Shown here piece after piece: positions 52,170-61,663 of a DNA stretch of 64,000 bases. Source of the stretch: Paenibacillus andongensis (lineage in GTDB: Bacteria; Bacillota; Bacilli; Paenibacillales; NBRC-103111); assembly GCF_025369935.1 (NCBI RefSeq), contig NZ_CP104467.1, positions 1,557,001 through 1,621,000 of the forward strand, given 5' to 3'. Position 1 is the first letter of the stretch. The number at the start of each line of letters is the position of its first letter. Under the pieces are notes generated by a model. The model was not told the DNA's origin and searched no databases. It saw only the letters and a program-made list of their open reading frames with translations. The position numbers and the translations under genes are program-made.

Positions 52170-52982
52170 TTATTTTACTTCTAACCCAACAAATGCTTCC
52201 CGAACTCTATTCCAGAAAGGAAAAGGACGGAACCTGGCAAACTTAACCTTCACGTTGGCTGCTACGCGGCAGCGGATAGAAACAACGTCGTTTCGCTGCA
52301 AGTACAAGTGATCAAGTGATAAAAGCATATTCTGCTGCGCCTTGGGATATATGTCACAGTGATGATGCTTCGGTAAAATCATGGAAGAGCCGAGTGTGCG
52401 GTAGACCCTATTGTTAATCGAAGCAATCTCTGCAATTTGAATGGCTTCGAGCGAAGGGTGAACCATTGCCCCGCCTAAGCTTTTGTTGTAAGCTGTGCTG
52501 CCGGCAGGCGAGGAGATGCAAATCCCGTCACCGCGGAACATTTCAAACATTTCGTCGTTAACGTGAAGTCGCGCGACTAGCGATACTTCGATTCCTCGTA
52601 TTGTAAATTCGTTGAGCGCCAGATGCGTCTCGGAGCCCTTTTCTGTCGTAATTTCAATCTCAACGACGGGGTACTGTACAACGCGCAGCTCCTCGGGGGT
52701 AGTGACGCTGAACATCAATGAAGCTAGATGATCCAGCTCATCTGGTTTCCAATCTGCGAAGAAACCTAAGTGTCCTGTATGGATACCAACGAAAGCGATT
52801 GTGTCAAGCTGCTGCACATATTTATGAAAAGCCTGCAGCATCGTGCCATCTCCGCCAATAGAAAGGACAATGTCGGGATTTTCTTCATCCCTCGGCATGC
52901 CTTGCTCTGCGGCGAGTTTATGGAACCGCTCTGTCAGCCCCTTGGAGATGTCATCGCCTCGTTCAATGACGTTGTATTTCAA
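52170..52982 (-). CDS. nadK: NAD kinase
   Basis: A 270-residue enzyme that phosphorylates NAD to NADP. The diagnostic motifs are SIGGDGTMLQAFH near residue 43, GHLGFFADW near 71, NEFTIRG near 122 and SSPAGSTAYNKSLGG near 157. A TTG start at 52982 is preferred: AGGAGG sits 7 bases before it and the protein then begins LKYNVIERGDD as in related NadK proteins. The longer frame begins within a repeated hairpin. A 26-nt hairpin-SD leader precedes it. Confidence 0.94.
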   Translation of the reverse strand: MKYNVIERGDDISKGLTERFHKLAAEQGMPRDEENPDIVLSIGGDGTMLQAFHKYVQQLDTIAFVGIHTGHLGFFADWKPDELDHLASLMFSVTTPEELRVVQYPVVEIEITTEKGSETHLALNEFTIRGIEVSLVARLHVNDEMFEMFRGDGICISSPAGSTAYNKSLGGAMVHPSLEAIQIAEIASINNRVYRTLGSSMILPKHHHCDIYPKAQQNMLLSLDHLYLQRNDVVSIRCRVAANVKVKFARFRPFPFWNRVREAFVGLEVK

Positions 52983-52990
52983 TTGATTTC

Positions 52991-53016
52991 CTCCTAAGAG
53001 TTTTCGTAAGAAAACT
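52991..53016 (-). promoter_or_regulatory. Hairpin-plus-Shine-Dalgarno leader before nadK
   Basis: On the minus strand AGTTTTC-TTAC-GAAAACT is followed by CTTAGGAG. Twenty-four of 26 bases match the leader of the third terD gene (31551-31576). Confidence 0.6.
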
Positions 53017-53068
53017 TGCATCGTAAGCATAAACTGAGTTTTGCTTTAGCAAAACTTTCTTCGTAAGC
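53017..53068 (-). repeat. Repeat unit with hairpin upstream of nadK
   Basis: Two copies of ATGCTTACGA flank the inverted repeat AGTTTTGC-TAAA-GCAAAACT, and the next leader hairpin contains CTTACGA again. No T tract follows. It looks like a dispersed intergenic element rather than a terminator. Confidence 0.5.
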
Positions 53069-53069
53069 A

Positions 53070-53744
53070 TTAGCTTGTTATCGAACAATATTTATCAATG
53101 TCCTGAAGCATCGATTCAGGTGTATGTCGGAATTCGGCGGCGACCCGGTAAGAATCATTACTGAAATTCGTCACCCTTATAATTTCACCATAGGCTGTAA
53201 TAGGGTGGGGATATCCGGGGAGAATGAAGCTGAATTCCAGAAATAAGGGAAAGAAAAGCCGATTCGTCGTAACAAAAGAAAGCCCGCTGGCACTAATATC
53301 AAGCAGTTGTCCGGAAAAGGCGACTCCCTTGCTTGCAGATATGCCGCGGATGCCAACAATACGCAGTGTGATCGGTGTTCGAAGGGAGAGCTTAGCTCGG
53401 CTGTACCTTCTGTTCTGATGATGATGAATTTCTTCGGGAATGGATAGCGAAAGGTAACATATGGTCTTCTTTAATTCAAGTTGAATTAAATCGACATAGG
53501 CGTAATATAAAATTCCACGGTTTTTAAAAGAAAACTCAATGAAAGAAATATGCTCTAATTTGTCGAATGGAAAAGTTCCGGACAGCTCTAAACAAACGGT
53601 GAATGAAGTTTCACCTATTTTATCAATGGAGAAATTTTCTTCATAGCAAAAAGGCTGCCCATCTTTACATTCTCCGACAATGATCAAATGACAATCCGCA
53701 TTCGGTGCGATATATGCCAATTCCAGTGCCTTATTCCAATCCAT
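53070..53744 (-). CDS. PilZ-domain protein, putative cyclic di-GMP receptor
   Basis: A 224-residue protein with an N-terminal YcgR-like beta domain and a C-terminal PilZ domain from about residue 110. The two halves of the cyclic di-GMP site are present: NRRYSRAKLSL (RxxxR) near 111 and DISASGLSF (D/NxSxxG) near 148. It may link second-messenger levels to motility or envelope functions; a diguanylate cyclase is at 18924. It stands alone, upstream of nadK on the same strand. The ATG has only a weak ribosome site. Confidence 0.85.
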   Translation of the reverse strand: MDWNKALELAYIAPNADCHLIIVGECKDGQPFCYEENFSIDKIGETSFTVCLELSGTFPFDKLEHISFIEFSFKNRGILYYAYVDLIQLELKKTICYLSLSIPEEIHHHQNRRYSRAKLSLRTPITLRIVGIRGISASKGVAFSGQLLDISASGLSFVTTNRLFFPLFLEFSFILPGYPHPITAYGEIIRVTNFSNDSYRVAAEFRHTPESMLQDIDKYCSITS

Positions 53745-53831
53745 AGCATCACCAAGTGGTTAGATTTGCATTCACAAACGCATGCACATACCGTATGTTC
53801 TCTATTCATAATAATTTATAAAAGAAAATAA

Positions 53832-53856
53832 GAAAAGCCCCAAACGGGGCTTTATC
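53832..53856. terminator. Terminator after the alpha-glucan phosphorylase gene
   Basis: AAAGCCCC-AAAC-GGGGCTTT, with T-rich sequence following on the minus strand. Confidence 0.8.
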
Positions 53857-53871
53857 TAGGAATTCACGTAT

Positions 53872-56472
53872 TTACTGCCACGATAATGTGCTGGTGACTA
53901 AGGAAAGTTCAAAGGAATGTGCGAAGTTAGATGAGATGGGGCGAACGCGAATAGAGAAGTGAGGTCCATGAATGAGATGTGATGGAATGGTCGCTTTATA
54001 GCTCTGCATCTGTTCAATCAGTTCGCCTATAGGTTCCATTGGAATGATTATTTGCTCCCATTTTTCGCCATTTTCCTCGTAATAAATGACTTCTACTGCC
54101 GTATCTTGCGGCCAAATGGGGCCGAAGTTAACTTGCGTCGTAATTTCTTTCGTAGAAGGTTTTATCTCGTTTAACGGGACTTCCGATGATAATTTGGCAG
54201 AGCGGTCATCTATGCCAATGATTTTCACGTGATACCAGTTCGTACGGATGAATTGTTTGTAATCGGCAACTTTAGTTGCAACATCATAGTGATTAGAAAC
54301 AAAGAGTCGGGCTCGCTGAGCTGTCGGCAGATAGGTGAGCTCTGTGTAGTCTTGCACCATGCGATGCGTGTTATAGACCGGGCTAAGCGATTGGATAGAA
54401 CGCTTCATGCGGCTGATCCATTGGTGTGGGAGTGCTCCTTGATTGTAGTACAGTGGAATGATTTCTTTCTCTAAAATGTGATAGATGGCTTGTGTATTTT
54501 CTTTCTCTTGCGCAGCCCAGTCCGCTGCTCCTGTGGAACCGATAGCCCAGCCGTTCGTGCCGTTGTAGCCTTCTTCCCACCAGCCATCGAGTACGCTGAA
54601 ATTAAGTACCCCGTTCATGGCGGCCTTTTGTCCGCTAGTTCCACTAGCCTCAAGAGGTCTGCGAGGATTATTTAACCAGACGTCTACGCCTTGAACGAGA
54701 TAACGAGCCATATTCATGTCATAGTTTTCGAGAATAACAATTTTACCGACGAATTCTTTCATTTGCGAAACGCGATAAATTTCACGGATAAGCTCTTGAC
54801 CTGGGTAATCGGCAGGGTGAGCCTTGCCAGCAAAAATAAATTGTACGGGTCTCTCGGGATCATTGATGATCTTCTTAAGCCGGTACAAATCATTAAAAAT
54901 GAGATTAGCTCGCTTATAGGTCGCAAACCTTCTGGCAAATCCAATGGTTAATGCCTTGGGATTCAAATACTGTCTGACTTCCTCGATCCGCTCTTCTGAT
55001 TCTCCGTTGCGCTTTCGCTGCTCGACTAAATTTCGCCTGGCGTAGCGAACTAAATCTTCTTTCAGCTGCCCATGCACTTTCCAGATGGATTCATCTGGAA
55101 TGACCTCGATTTGCGCCCACTGATGCTTATTGGCTTGTTCTTCCCGCCATGAACCAGGCAGGAAACGATCAAGCAGTTCCTTCCATTGCGGCGCTGTCCA
55201 TGTATCCAGGTGTACACCATTCGTAATGGAGCTGATGGGAACTTCGCTCGCATCGATGTGACCGTGAAATTCTTTGAACATTTCTCGGGATACTTGACCG
55301 TGCAGCTTACTGACCCCATTGCGCAGTCCGGCTGTATTCATGGCCAAATGGGTCATATTGAATTGACCCGTATGGTGATCGAGCCCTAGTGCTACAATGT
55401 CCTGCTTGTGCCGCGACAGCTCACTCAGGAGAGGCCCGAGATAGTGTTCCACCATCTCGATGGAGAATGTATCATGCCCCGCAGGCACAGGCGTATGGGT
55501 CGTAAATACAGTGGCTGAGCGAACGGTTTCAACCGCCACATGAAAGGGAAGACCTAGATGCAGAAGCTCCTTCAGTCGCTCCAGCGTGAGAAAAGCCGCA
55601 TGCCCTTCGTTAATATGGTACACGTTCGGGTAGATGTTAAGCAGCCGAAGCGCCTTAACGCCTCCAATGCCAAGAACCATTTCCTGTGCAATCCGGGTAT
55701 CTTGATTGCCCCCATACAGCTGAGCGGTCAGCTCTTTGTCCGCTGGATTGTTGGCTTCATGATCGGCATCCAGCAAATAGATCGCATTACGGCCAACACG
55801 CACACGCCAAACCTGTAAGGTGATGGTGCGACCAGGCATATCAATGGAAACGGCGATCTGCTGGCCATTTTGCCGCACAGGTTCGATCGGAAGCTTGGTG
55901 AAGTCATAAGGGTATAATTCACTTTGCTGACCACCGGAAGCATCGATTTTCTGCGTGAAATAACCTTTTTTATAAAGAAGTCCAACACCAATCAAAGGGA
56001 TACCCAAATCACTGGCAGATTTCGTATGGTCACCGGCTAAGATTCCCAGTCCTCCTGAATAAATCGGCAAAGATTCATGAAAGCCGAACTCTGCGGAGAA
56101 GTATGCAATTTTGACATAACCTTGATCCGGATGCTTTTCTTGAAACCAAGTGGTGCCATTCATATAAGCATCGAACTTAGCAATGACTTGTTGATAATTG
56201 GCTACAAAATCTTGGTTTCCGCTGACGGTTTCAATCTGTGAATGGTCCAAAAGGTGAAGTAATAGAACAGGATTATGGCCGCATTGATCCCATTTGACAG
56301 GATCCATTTGTGCAAAAAGCTGCAGGGCGTCATGGTTCCAACTGAACCATAAGTTGAATGACAGCTCATTCAAACGCTCAATTGCAGGAGGCAGAAGTTT
56401 CGCTACTTGGGGGAAGGCTGCTTGCATATCTGGATGTTCTCTCCCTTTATGATCATGATCGTGATTACCCAT
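53872..56472 (-). CDS. glgP: Alpha-glucan (glycogen/maltodextrin) phosphorylase
   Basis: An 866-residue GT35 phosphorylase of the Thermus-like branch with an N-terminal DUF3417 region (LNELSFNLWFSWNHDALQLF). It releases glucose-1-phosphate from alpha-1,4-glucans. The PLP-binding lysine is in ASGTSGQKAAMNG near residue 616, followed by NFSVLDGWWEEGY; ITNGVHLDTW lies near 435. ATG 56472 is chosen because it lies one base after the ylbJ stop, with GGTTGGTGG upstream; the longer frame runs into ylbJ. The N-terminus has a His/Asp stretch (NHDHDHKGREH). No other glycogen gene is nearby. Confidence 0.93.
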   Translation of the reverse strand: MGNHDHDHKGREHPDMQAAFPQVAKLLPPAIERLNELSFNLWFSWNHDALQLFAQMDPVKWDQCGHNPVLLLHLLDHSQIETVSGNQDFVANYQQVIAKFDAYMNGTTWFQEKHPDQGYVKIAYFSAEFGFHESLPIYSGGLGILAGDHTKSASDLGIPLIGVGLLYKKGYFTQKIDASGGQQSELYPYDFTKLPIEPVRQNGQQIAVSIDMPGRTITLQVWRVRVGRNAIYLLDADHEANNPADKELTAQLYGGNQDTRIAQEMVLGIGGVKALRLLNIYPNVYHINEGHAAFLTLERLKELLHLGLPFHVAVETVRSATVFTTHTPVPAGHDTFSIEMVEHYLGPLLSELSRHKQDIVALGLDHHTGQFNMTHLAMNTAGLRNGVSKLHGQVSREMFKEFHGHIDASEVPISSITNGVHLDTWTAPQWKELLDRFLPGSWREEQANKHQWAQIEVIPDESIWKVHGQLKEDLVRYARRNLVEQRKRNGESEERIEEVRQYLNPKALTIGFARRFATYKRANLIFNDLYRLKKIINDPERPVQFIFAGKAHPADYPGQELIREIYRVSQMKEFVGKIVILENYDMNMARYLVQGVDVWLNNPRRPLEASGTSGQKAAMNGVLNFSVLDGWWEEGYNGTNGWAIGSTGAADWAAQEKENTQAIYHILEKEIIPLYYNQGALPHQWISRMKRSIQSLSPVYNTHRMVQDYTELTYLPTAQRARLFVSNHYDVATKVADYKQFIRTNWYHVKIIGIDDRSAKLSSEVPLNEIKPSTKEITTQVNFGPIWPQDTAVEVIYYEENGEKWEQIIIPMEPIGELIEQMQSYKATIPSHLIHGPHFSIRVRPISSNFAHSFELSLVTSTLSWQ

Positions 56473-56473
56473 A

Positions 56474-57712
56474 TTATCTTGTTCCACCAACCTTTTCATA
56501 CACGAGTTTAAGTAAGGAATATGCAGCAAAGAGGCCGGCAATGACAGAAAAAGCACCAAGGAAGACCGTTCCGCTAATTGGCAGCATAAGCCTTAGATAG
56601 CTGAGAACAGGAGAAGCCGAATCATATTGAGGTAAGAAAACAGCTTTGGATTCTCGAAAAATTTGCATAGGCTCCCAAAAAACGAGAACAATAGCAGCGG
56701 AGAGCAAGGCATGGATGAAGCGCGCAGTGACAAATGGCAAGTAACGCAGATTCGTATGACTTAATAAGCTAACAATTTGAGCATGAACGGACATGCCTCC
56801 CCATGACAAAATAAAAGCGCCGATAGCCACTTTGCTGGAGAGAGCTAGCGACGCGGGAGCATTCCCGGCAGCCTTCGCCCCTAGTGTTACTTCAAACAAA
56901 CCATTCATTACTGCTTGTGATAACTCATGGGGGAGTCCTGTGATTTGCAGGATGGAAGCGATGAGCAGGTAGATCGTATTCATGACCTTCGCTGCGGTTA
57001 AGACTTCTAAAACAACTGAGAAGAAAACGACTAATCCACCTACTACGAAAATCAAGCTGACCGACTGTAGGATGGATTGACTCAGTAATGTGCCTATAGA
57101 TCTGCCATCGTTAGTTCGAGCGTAGTGCATCGCTTCAAAAGCACGCTTCCAGACCCAGCCCTTGCCCTTGGTCTCCTGCCAAGTAGGCAGGCTCTTCCTG
57201 CCGTGAAATCGCATCATTAAACCTATAAGCACGGAGCCTCCATAATGAGCAATAGCCAAGATCATAGCCAAAGAAGCATCGTGGAAGAAGCCTATCGAAA
57301 CGGCTCCGATTAAGAAAATCGGATCGGAGCTTGTTGTGAATGCAACGAGTCGTTCACCTTCCTCCCGGTTGACAAGCTTCTGCTCCCACAGCTGGGAGGT
57401 TAACTTCGCTCCTACCGGATAACCGGCTGCGAAGCCCATCGCCATAACGAAGCCGCCGATGCCAGGGATACGGAAGACGGGACGCATCATCGGATCGAGC
57501 AGCGTACCGAAGAAATGAACGATACCGAAGCCAAGCATAATTTCGGATAGGACAAAGAAAGGGAAAAGTGCGGGAAAGAGCACATCCCACCAAATGGAAA
57601 CGCCGCGCAAGGCTGCTTGAAGGCCGTCATGAGGGAACGCAAATAAGCATAGAATAATAGCAACAACAACAAAAGCCATGAGTAGCGCAGCAGTGAAATT
57701 TCGTTTCTGCAT
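56474..57712 (-). CDS. ylbJ: Sporulation integral membrane protein YlbJ
   Basis: A 412-residue polytopic membrane protein with about eight helices and two nucleoside-transporter-gate-like segments. Characteristic text: WWDVLFPALFPFFVLSEIML near residue 41, GFAAGYPVGAKLTSQLWE near 93, and SWGGMSVHAQIVSLLSHTNL near 315. YlbJ is a sigma-E-dependent protein needed for spore cortex/heat resistance. AGGAGG lies before the ATG. Its stop is one base from the glgP start, so the two may be co-transcribed, an unusual partner for a sporulation gene. Confidence 0.92.
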   Translation of the reverse strand: MQKRNFTAALLMAFVVVAIILCLFAFPHDGLQAALRGVSIWWDVLFPALFPFFVLSEIMLGFGIVHFFGTLLDPMMRPVFRIPGIGGFVMAMGFAAGYPVGAKLTSQLWEQKLVNREEGERLVAFTTSSDPIFLIGAVSIGFFHDASLAMILAIAHYGGSVLIGLMMRFHGRKSLPTWQETKGKGWVWKRAFEAMHYARTNDGRSIGTLLSQSILQSVSLIFVVGGLVVFFSVVLEVLTAAKVMNTIYLLIASILQITGLPHELSQAVMNGLFEVTLGAKAAGNAPASLALSSKVAIGAFILSWGGMSVHAQIVSLLSHTNLRYLPFVTARFIHALLSAAIVLVFWEPMQIFRESKAVFLPQYDSASPVLSYLRLMLPISGTVFLGAFSVIAGLFAAYSLLKLVYEKVGGTR

Positions 57713-57865
57713 GAGATTGGATACCTCCTCCTACTCAACTATATGAGCAGCATGGGACATACATGCCGTCCCAAAATACTTAGACTTTGGTACTGTTCAC
57801 AGCTTGGTTTTATGGTAAAATAGAACTAGTAAAGTCTTATATCCTAGGCAGCGGGAGTGATTCAA

Positions 57866-57964
57866 ATGACAGGTGTCATTGCTGGTTTGTTTGTATGTAT
57901 GTTCGTATTTGTCATTCGAGAAACGCTCATGCATGCAGGGGATGAGGATTTAGAAAACTATTAA
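57866..57964 (+). CDS. Small membrane protein, 32 residues
   Basis: A 33-codon frame behind GCGGGAG: a hydrophobic stretch GVIAGLFVCMFVFVI and an acidic tail HAGDEDLENY. It lies 28 bp before the hemoglobin gene and could be its operon partner. Unknown function; organisation is like the 33-residue peptide at 39823. Confidence 0.45.
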   Translation: MTGVIAGLFVCMFVFVIRETLMHAGDEDLENY

Positions 57965-57992
57965 AGTAAGACGAATAGCGAGGTTTGCCCTA

Positions 57993-58385
57993 ATGTCAGA
58001 AAGTGATCGCAGCACGTTGTACGAATTGATGGGGGGAGCGGAGACGATACGCCGACTCGTGGAAGCCTTTTATCCAAAAGTTCAGCAAAATCCACTACTA
58101 TCGCCTCTGTTCCCTTCTGATATTGGACCTGTTATAGATAAACAGTTCATGTTTTTAAGTCAGTTTTTCGGTGGTCCAACCTTGTATTCAGATACACACG
58201 GACATCCGATGATGAGAGCAAGACATATGGCATTTCCTATTACGGTAGAACGTGCAGATGCATGGTTAAGCTGTATGTCGGAAGCCATGGTGGAAGTAGG
58301 ACTACCGCCCGATTTACGAGATTTTTTACTTGAACGGCTGAAAGGTTCTGCCTATCATTTTATAAACACATCCAAAGAAGAGTAG
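57993..58385 (+). CDS. Group II truncated hemoglobin (YjbI-like)
   Basis: A 130-residue 2-over-2 globin. It starts TLYELMGGAETIRRLVEAFY with Tyr 27 at the B10 position; the proximal histidine is His 78 in MRARHMAFPIT, and the distal-side WLSCMSEAM carries the group II tryptophan (G8). Group II members bind oxygen or nitric oxide and relate to stress tolerance. The ATG has only a weak upstream site (AGCGAGG), 13 bases away. No bacillithiol or thioredoxin gene is adjacent. Confidence 0.92.
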   Translation: MSESDRSTLYELMGGAETIRRLVEAFYPKVQQNPLLSPLFPSDIGPVIDKQFMFLSQFFGGPTLYSDTHGHPMMRARHMAFPITVERADAWLSCMSEAMVEVGLPPDLRDFLLERLKGSAYHFINTSKEE

Positions 58386-58430
58386 TTCTTCTTCCCTACA
58401 TACATCATTAGTGAAGGCGGGGTTTCAATA

Positions 58431-59132
58431 ATGGTCGAACCTTTATATGAAATTTCAGTGAAGTGCACATATTGCGAGAATTCCTACAAAACGATGAAGG
58501 TTCGCCCAAGCTTCAAGAAGGCTAGCAAAACGGATACTGATTTCTGTGTTCATTATAAAGAGATTAACCCCGACTTCTATGTTGTAAGGGTCTGTCCGTT
58601 TTGCGGATATGCGCATACAGAGAACTATTCGGATAAATGGAAACCGGCGCAGCGGGAAGTCTTCTACGAGAGAGTGGCTCAAAACTGGTCCATGCGCAAC
58701 TATTGCGGAGAAAGAACCTGGGAAGATACGCTTCTCAGTTACAAGTTGGCCCTTCTCAGTGCGCAGATTAAAGAGGAGAAGTCCCGCGTTGTAGCAGGTC
58801 TTCTACATCATTTGGCGTGGCTGTATCGTTCCAAAGGAGACTGGGAGCAGGAGGAGCGTTTCCTAACGTTTGCCTTGGACGCATATGTCAGTGTGTATGA
58901 AACAGAAGGAATGGACCTCAATAATGCAAGACTCATGTACTTAATTGGAGAACTGAATCGCAGATTAAGCCGCTTCAATGAGGCGGTCAAATGGTTTTCA
59001 CGCATTATTAATGACCGTAAGATTATGGATGCTGGCATGATTAGAGCAAGTCGTGAACAATGGATAGCAACCCGTGAAGATATGCTTGCCATTCGTATGG
59101 AACTTCCAGACGAAATGAAACAAGCTACCTAA
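58431..59132 (+). CDS. DUF2225 protein with zinc ribbon and TPR-like repeats
   Basis: A 233-residue protein. Residues 10-65 hold two CXXC pairs (VKCTYCENSY and VRVCPFCGYAH), forming a treble or ribbon zinc site. The remainder is helical with TPR-like text (LHHLAWLYRSKGDWEQEERFL and LIGELNRRLSRFNEAVKWF). The family is common in spore formers, with unknown function. GGCGGGG lies before the ATG; it is followed by a strong terminator. Confidence 0.9.
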   Translation: MVEPLYEISVKCTYCENSYKTMKVRPSFKKASKTDTDFCVHYKEINPDFYVVRVCPFCGYAHTENYSDKWKPAQREVFYERVAQNWSMRNYCGERTWEDTLLSYKLALLSAQIKEEKSRVVAGLLHHLAWLYRSKGDWEQEERFLTFALDAYVSVYETEGMDLNNARLMYLIGELNRRLSRFNEAVKWFSRIINDRKIMDAGMIRASREQWIATREDMLAIRMELPDEMKQAT

Positions 59133-59156
59133 TGAATTATTGTCGTATGAATCAAA

Positions 59157-59220
59157 TGAACGCTTATCCATTCTGGGAGTTGACTTCAATCCCTTGAATG
59201 GTTAAGCGTTCATTTTTTGA
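59157..59220 (+). terminator. Terminator after the DUF2225 gene
   Basis: GAACGCTTA-CCATTC pairs with GAATGG-TAAGCGTTC across a long stem with a loop of about 25 bases, followed by ATTTTTT. Confidence 0.75.
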
Positions 59221-59245
59221 TTATCTGATTTCGTGAAACTACGAT

Positions 59246-59440
59246 TCATTTGCGTATTGCGGTGTCCGCCAATAAATAATCGCGATCTGTGTCGACGAGC
59301 GTCAGCTTATTATGGCAGCAAGGAAACACAAGCAGCTTTTTTTTACCTTCGTGAATGGACGTCAGTTCGTTGATTTTGAGTGGCAGCAGCACATTGGGGC
59401 TATGGCAAAAGGGACACTCAGCCACATAAATGTCCTTCAT
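59246..59440 (-). CDS. Small zinc-ribbon-like protein
   Basis: A 64-residue protein starting MKDIYVAECPFCHSPNVLLPL, with a second cysteine pair in LVFPCCHNKLTL, which could bind one zinc. The frame opens at a TTG (59479) just four bases after the yycC stop; the ATG at 59440 is my choice because the text becomes well ordered there, but its ribosome site is poor. Translation may depend on the upstream yycC. Conserved hypothetical. Confidence 0.6.
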   Translation of the reverse strand: MKDIYVAECPFCHSPNVLLPLKINELTSIHEGKKKLLVFPCCHNKLTLVDTDRDYLLADTAIRK

Positions 59441-59482
59441 AATAATGTCATAAGGCCAAGTGTTAGCGAAAGGGATCAAAGC

Positions 59483-59647
59483 TTACTTCGATTCTGGGTC
59501 GCTATTTTCCGTCGAGGAAGCTTTAGCGAGCTCCGCTAATTTTTGTAGTAAAATATGTTGTGGCATATGCATGAGATGTTCTAAAGGCACCTTAAGCTGT
59601 TCAGCCAGCTTAACGGCCGTTTCTGGAGAAATTTGTAACGGTTTCAT
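59483..59647 (-). CDS. yycC: YycC-family small protein
   Basis: A 54-residue protein that matches YycC almost word for word: MKPLQISPETAVKLAEQLKV, then LMHMPQHILLQKLAEL. The family is widespread in Bacillales and has no known activity. The ribosome site is weak (GATGGGTGATT). The stop lies four bases before the frame of the next gene on the same strand, so the two may be coupled. Confidence 0.85.
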   Translation of the reverse strand: MKPLQISPETAVKLAEQLKVPLEHLMHMPQHILLQKLAELAKASSTENSDPESK

Positions 59648-59801
59648 AATTGAAATCACCCATCCTGTTCCGAATATATGGTGTGGAACTACCTATAATT
59701 GAATCATACTTTTTGCCTATAAGCAATGAGCAAGATGAGTATTATTGGCGATCAGGTGGCGTTTATGATTTAATAAAAGATGGAAAGGAAAGGTGATAGC
59801 T

Positions 59802-61604
59802 TTGCTTAATTTACCTCTTAATCAAACATGGAATTTAGAAACCTTTTTTCCTGGGGGAAGCGAGTCTTCTGCATTCGCAGCTCATCTAAAGGAGCTTCAA
59901 GCATCGATTGCTGCTTTTCAAGAACAAGTACGAAATACCCCTTCACCTGGGCAGGCAGAAGATACAGATTCGCTAGTGAGACTGATTGAATTGTTCCAGC
60001 ATAATTTGAAGCATATCCATGAGGCGGATTCTTTCGTAGGCTGCTTGTTAGCGGATAATCAGAAGGATAAGAAAGCGCCTGTACTTAGCGGACAAGTCAA
60101 AAGCTTGTTTGCAGAGCATTTGTCTTCGCTTACCCATTTTGATCAAATTCTGACGGGGATCCCAGATGATGTATGGTCAGATCTGCTGCAGAAAGAGCCG
60201 TTCAAAGCCATAGCTTTTCCACTCCATGAGCGGCGTGCCTTGGCCCAAGAGAAGCTGCCGCCAGAGCAGGAAGCTTTAATTAATGATTTGGCCGTTGATG
60301 GCTATCATGGGTGGGGAGATCTGTATAATACGACCGTTGGTCAATTCCGTATGCCTGTGGAGATTGACGGTGTACAAGTGGAGCTTTCCGCCGGTCAAGC
60401 GTTTAATAAACTGCATACTGAGAATCGTGAAGAACGACTGGATCTGTTTGAAAAATGGGAACAAGCATGGACGGATAAAGAGGAATATTGCGCCGAAGCA
60501 TTAAACCATCTGGCAGGTTTCCGTCTTCAGGTTTATAAATATAGAGGTTGGAAAAGCATACATAAAGAACCGCTTGCAATCAATCGCATGGAAGAGAAAA
60601 CGCTGAATGTCATGTGGGAAGTGATCGACCGCAACAAAGATATTTTCGTTGACTATTTGAACCGTAAAGCGAAGCTGCTAGGTGTTGATAAGTTGGCTTG
60701 GGTTGATGTGGATGCGCCGCTTGGAGATTCCTCAAAGAAAATTTCTTATGACGAAGGCGCTACGCTGATTGTCGATCAATTCAAACGGTTCAGTCCCAAG
60801 CTGGCAGCCTTTTCGGAAGAAGCCTTTGAGAAACGCTGGATCGAAGCCGAGGATCGAGCAGGGAAGCGACCTGGGGGCTTCTGCACATCTTTCCCGATAG
60901 CGGGTGAGACGCGTATCTTTATGACTTACGGCGGAACGCTAAACAATGTTTCTACATTAGCGCATGAGCTAGGTCACGGCTATCATCAGCATGTCATGAC
61001 GGATATGCCTGCATTAGCGCAGGAGTACGCGATGAATGTCGCTGAGACAGCGTCTACTTTCGCTGAAATGATTGTAGCTGACGCAGTTGTGAAAAGTGCT
61101 TCTACAGATGAAGAACGCATCATTTTACTCGAAGATAAGATCCAGCGCGCGATCGCTTTCTTCATGAATATCCATGCGAGATTCATCTTCGAGACGAACT
61201 TTTACGAAGCGCGAAGTCAAGGTTTAGTAAGTGTGGAACGTTTGAACGAGCTCATGGTGGATGCACAGAAGCTTGCTTACAAAGATGCGTTAAGCAGCTA
61301 TCACCCGCATTTCTGGGCGGCTAAGCTGCATTTCTATGCGACGGATGTCCCTTTTTATAATTTCCCTTACACGTTCGGTTACCTGTTTAGTGCAGGTATT
61401 TACGCGAGAGCGGTGCAGGAAGGCGCAGCCTTTGAAGACAAGTACATCTCTTTGCTTAGAGACACGGGCAGCATGAACGTGGAGGAGCTTGCTCAGAAGC
61501 ATCTCGGCGTTGATCTGACTGAGCCGGATTTCTGGCAAAGCGCTGTCGATATGGCAGCTCAAGATGTGAAGCAGTTCATGAAACTGACAGAAGCTAAAGT
61601 TTAA
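59802..61604 (+). CDS. pepF: Oligoendopeptidase F (M3 family)
   Basis: A 600-residue cytosolic zinc metallopeptidase that degrades short peptides. The zinc motif is AHELGHGYHQH near residue 390 (HExxH), with the third ligand in NVAETASTFAEM near 417. The pepF-type N-terminal domain runs from about 1 to 200. The TTG at 59802 is favoured as the start since AAAGGAAAGG lies 8 bases upstream; GTG 59793 sits directly on that site. It stands alone with its own terminator. Confidence 0.94.
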   Translation: MLNLPLNQTWNLETFFPGGSESSAFAAHLKELQASIAAFQEQVRNTPSPGQAEDTDSLVRLIELFQHNLKHIHEADSFVGCLLADNQKDKKAPVLSGQVKSLFAEHLSSLTHFDQILTGIPDDVWSDLLQKEPFKAIAFPLHERRALAQEKLPPEQEALINDLAVDGYHGWGDLYNTTVGQFRMPVEIDGVQVELSAGQAFNKLHTENREERLDLFEKWEQAWTDKEEYCAEALNHLAGFRLQVYKYRGWKSIHKEPLAINRMEEKTLNVMWEVIDRNKDIFVDYLNRKAKLLGVDKLAWVDVDAPLGDSSKKISYDEGATLIVDQFKRFSPKLAAFSEEAFEKRWIEAEDRAGKRPGGFCTSFPIAGETRIFMTYGGTLNNVSTLAHELGHGYHQHVMTDMPALAQEYAMNVAETASTFAEMIVADAVVKSASTDEERIILLEDKIQRAIAFFMNIHARFIFETNFYEARSQGLVSVERLNELMVDAQKLAYKDALSSYHPHFWAAKLHFYATDVPFYNFPYTFGYLFSAGIYARAVQEGAAFEDKYISLLRDTGSMNVEELAQKHLGVDLTEPDFWQSAVDMAAQDVKQFMKLTEAKV

Positions 61605-61610
61605 GCATGA

Positions 61611-61650
61611 GAAAAAAGGCTTTCCCTTGAAAATGGGAGAGCCTTTTTTT
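61611..61650. terminator. Terminator between pepF and the chemotaxis receptor
   Basis: AAAAAAGGCTTTCCC pairs with GGGAGAGCCTTTTTTT around TTGAAAAT. It can act on both convergent transcripts. Confidence 0.88.
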
Positions 61651-61663
61651 GCATGAATAAAGC

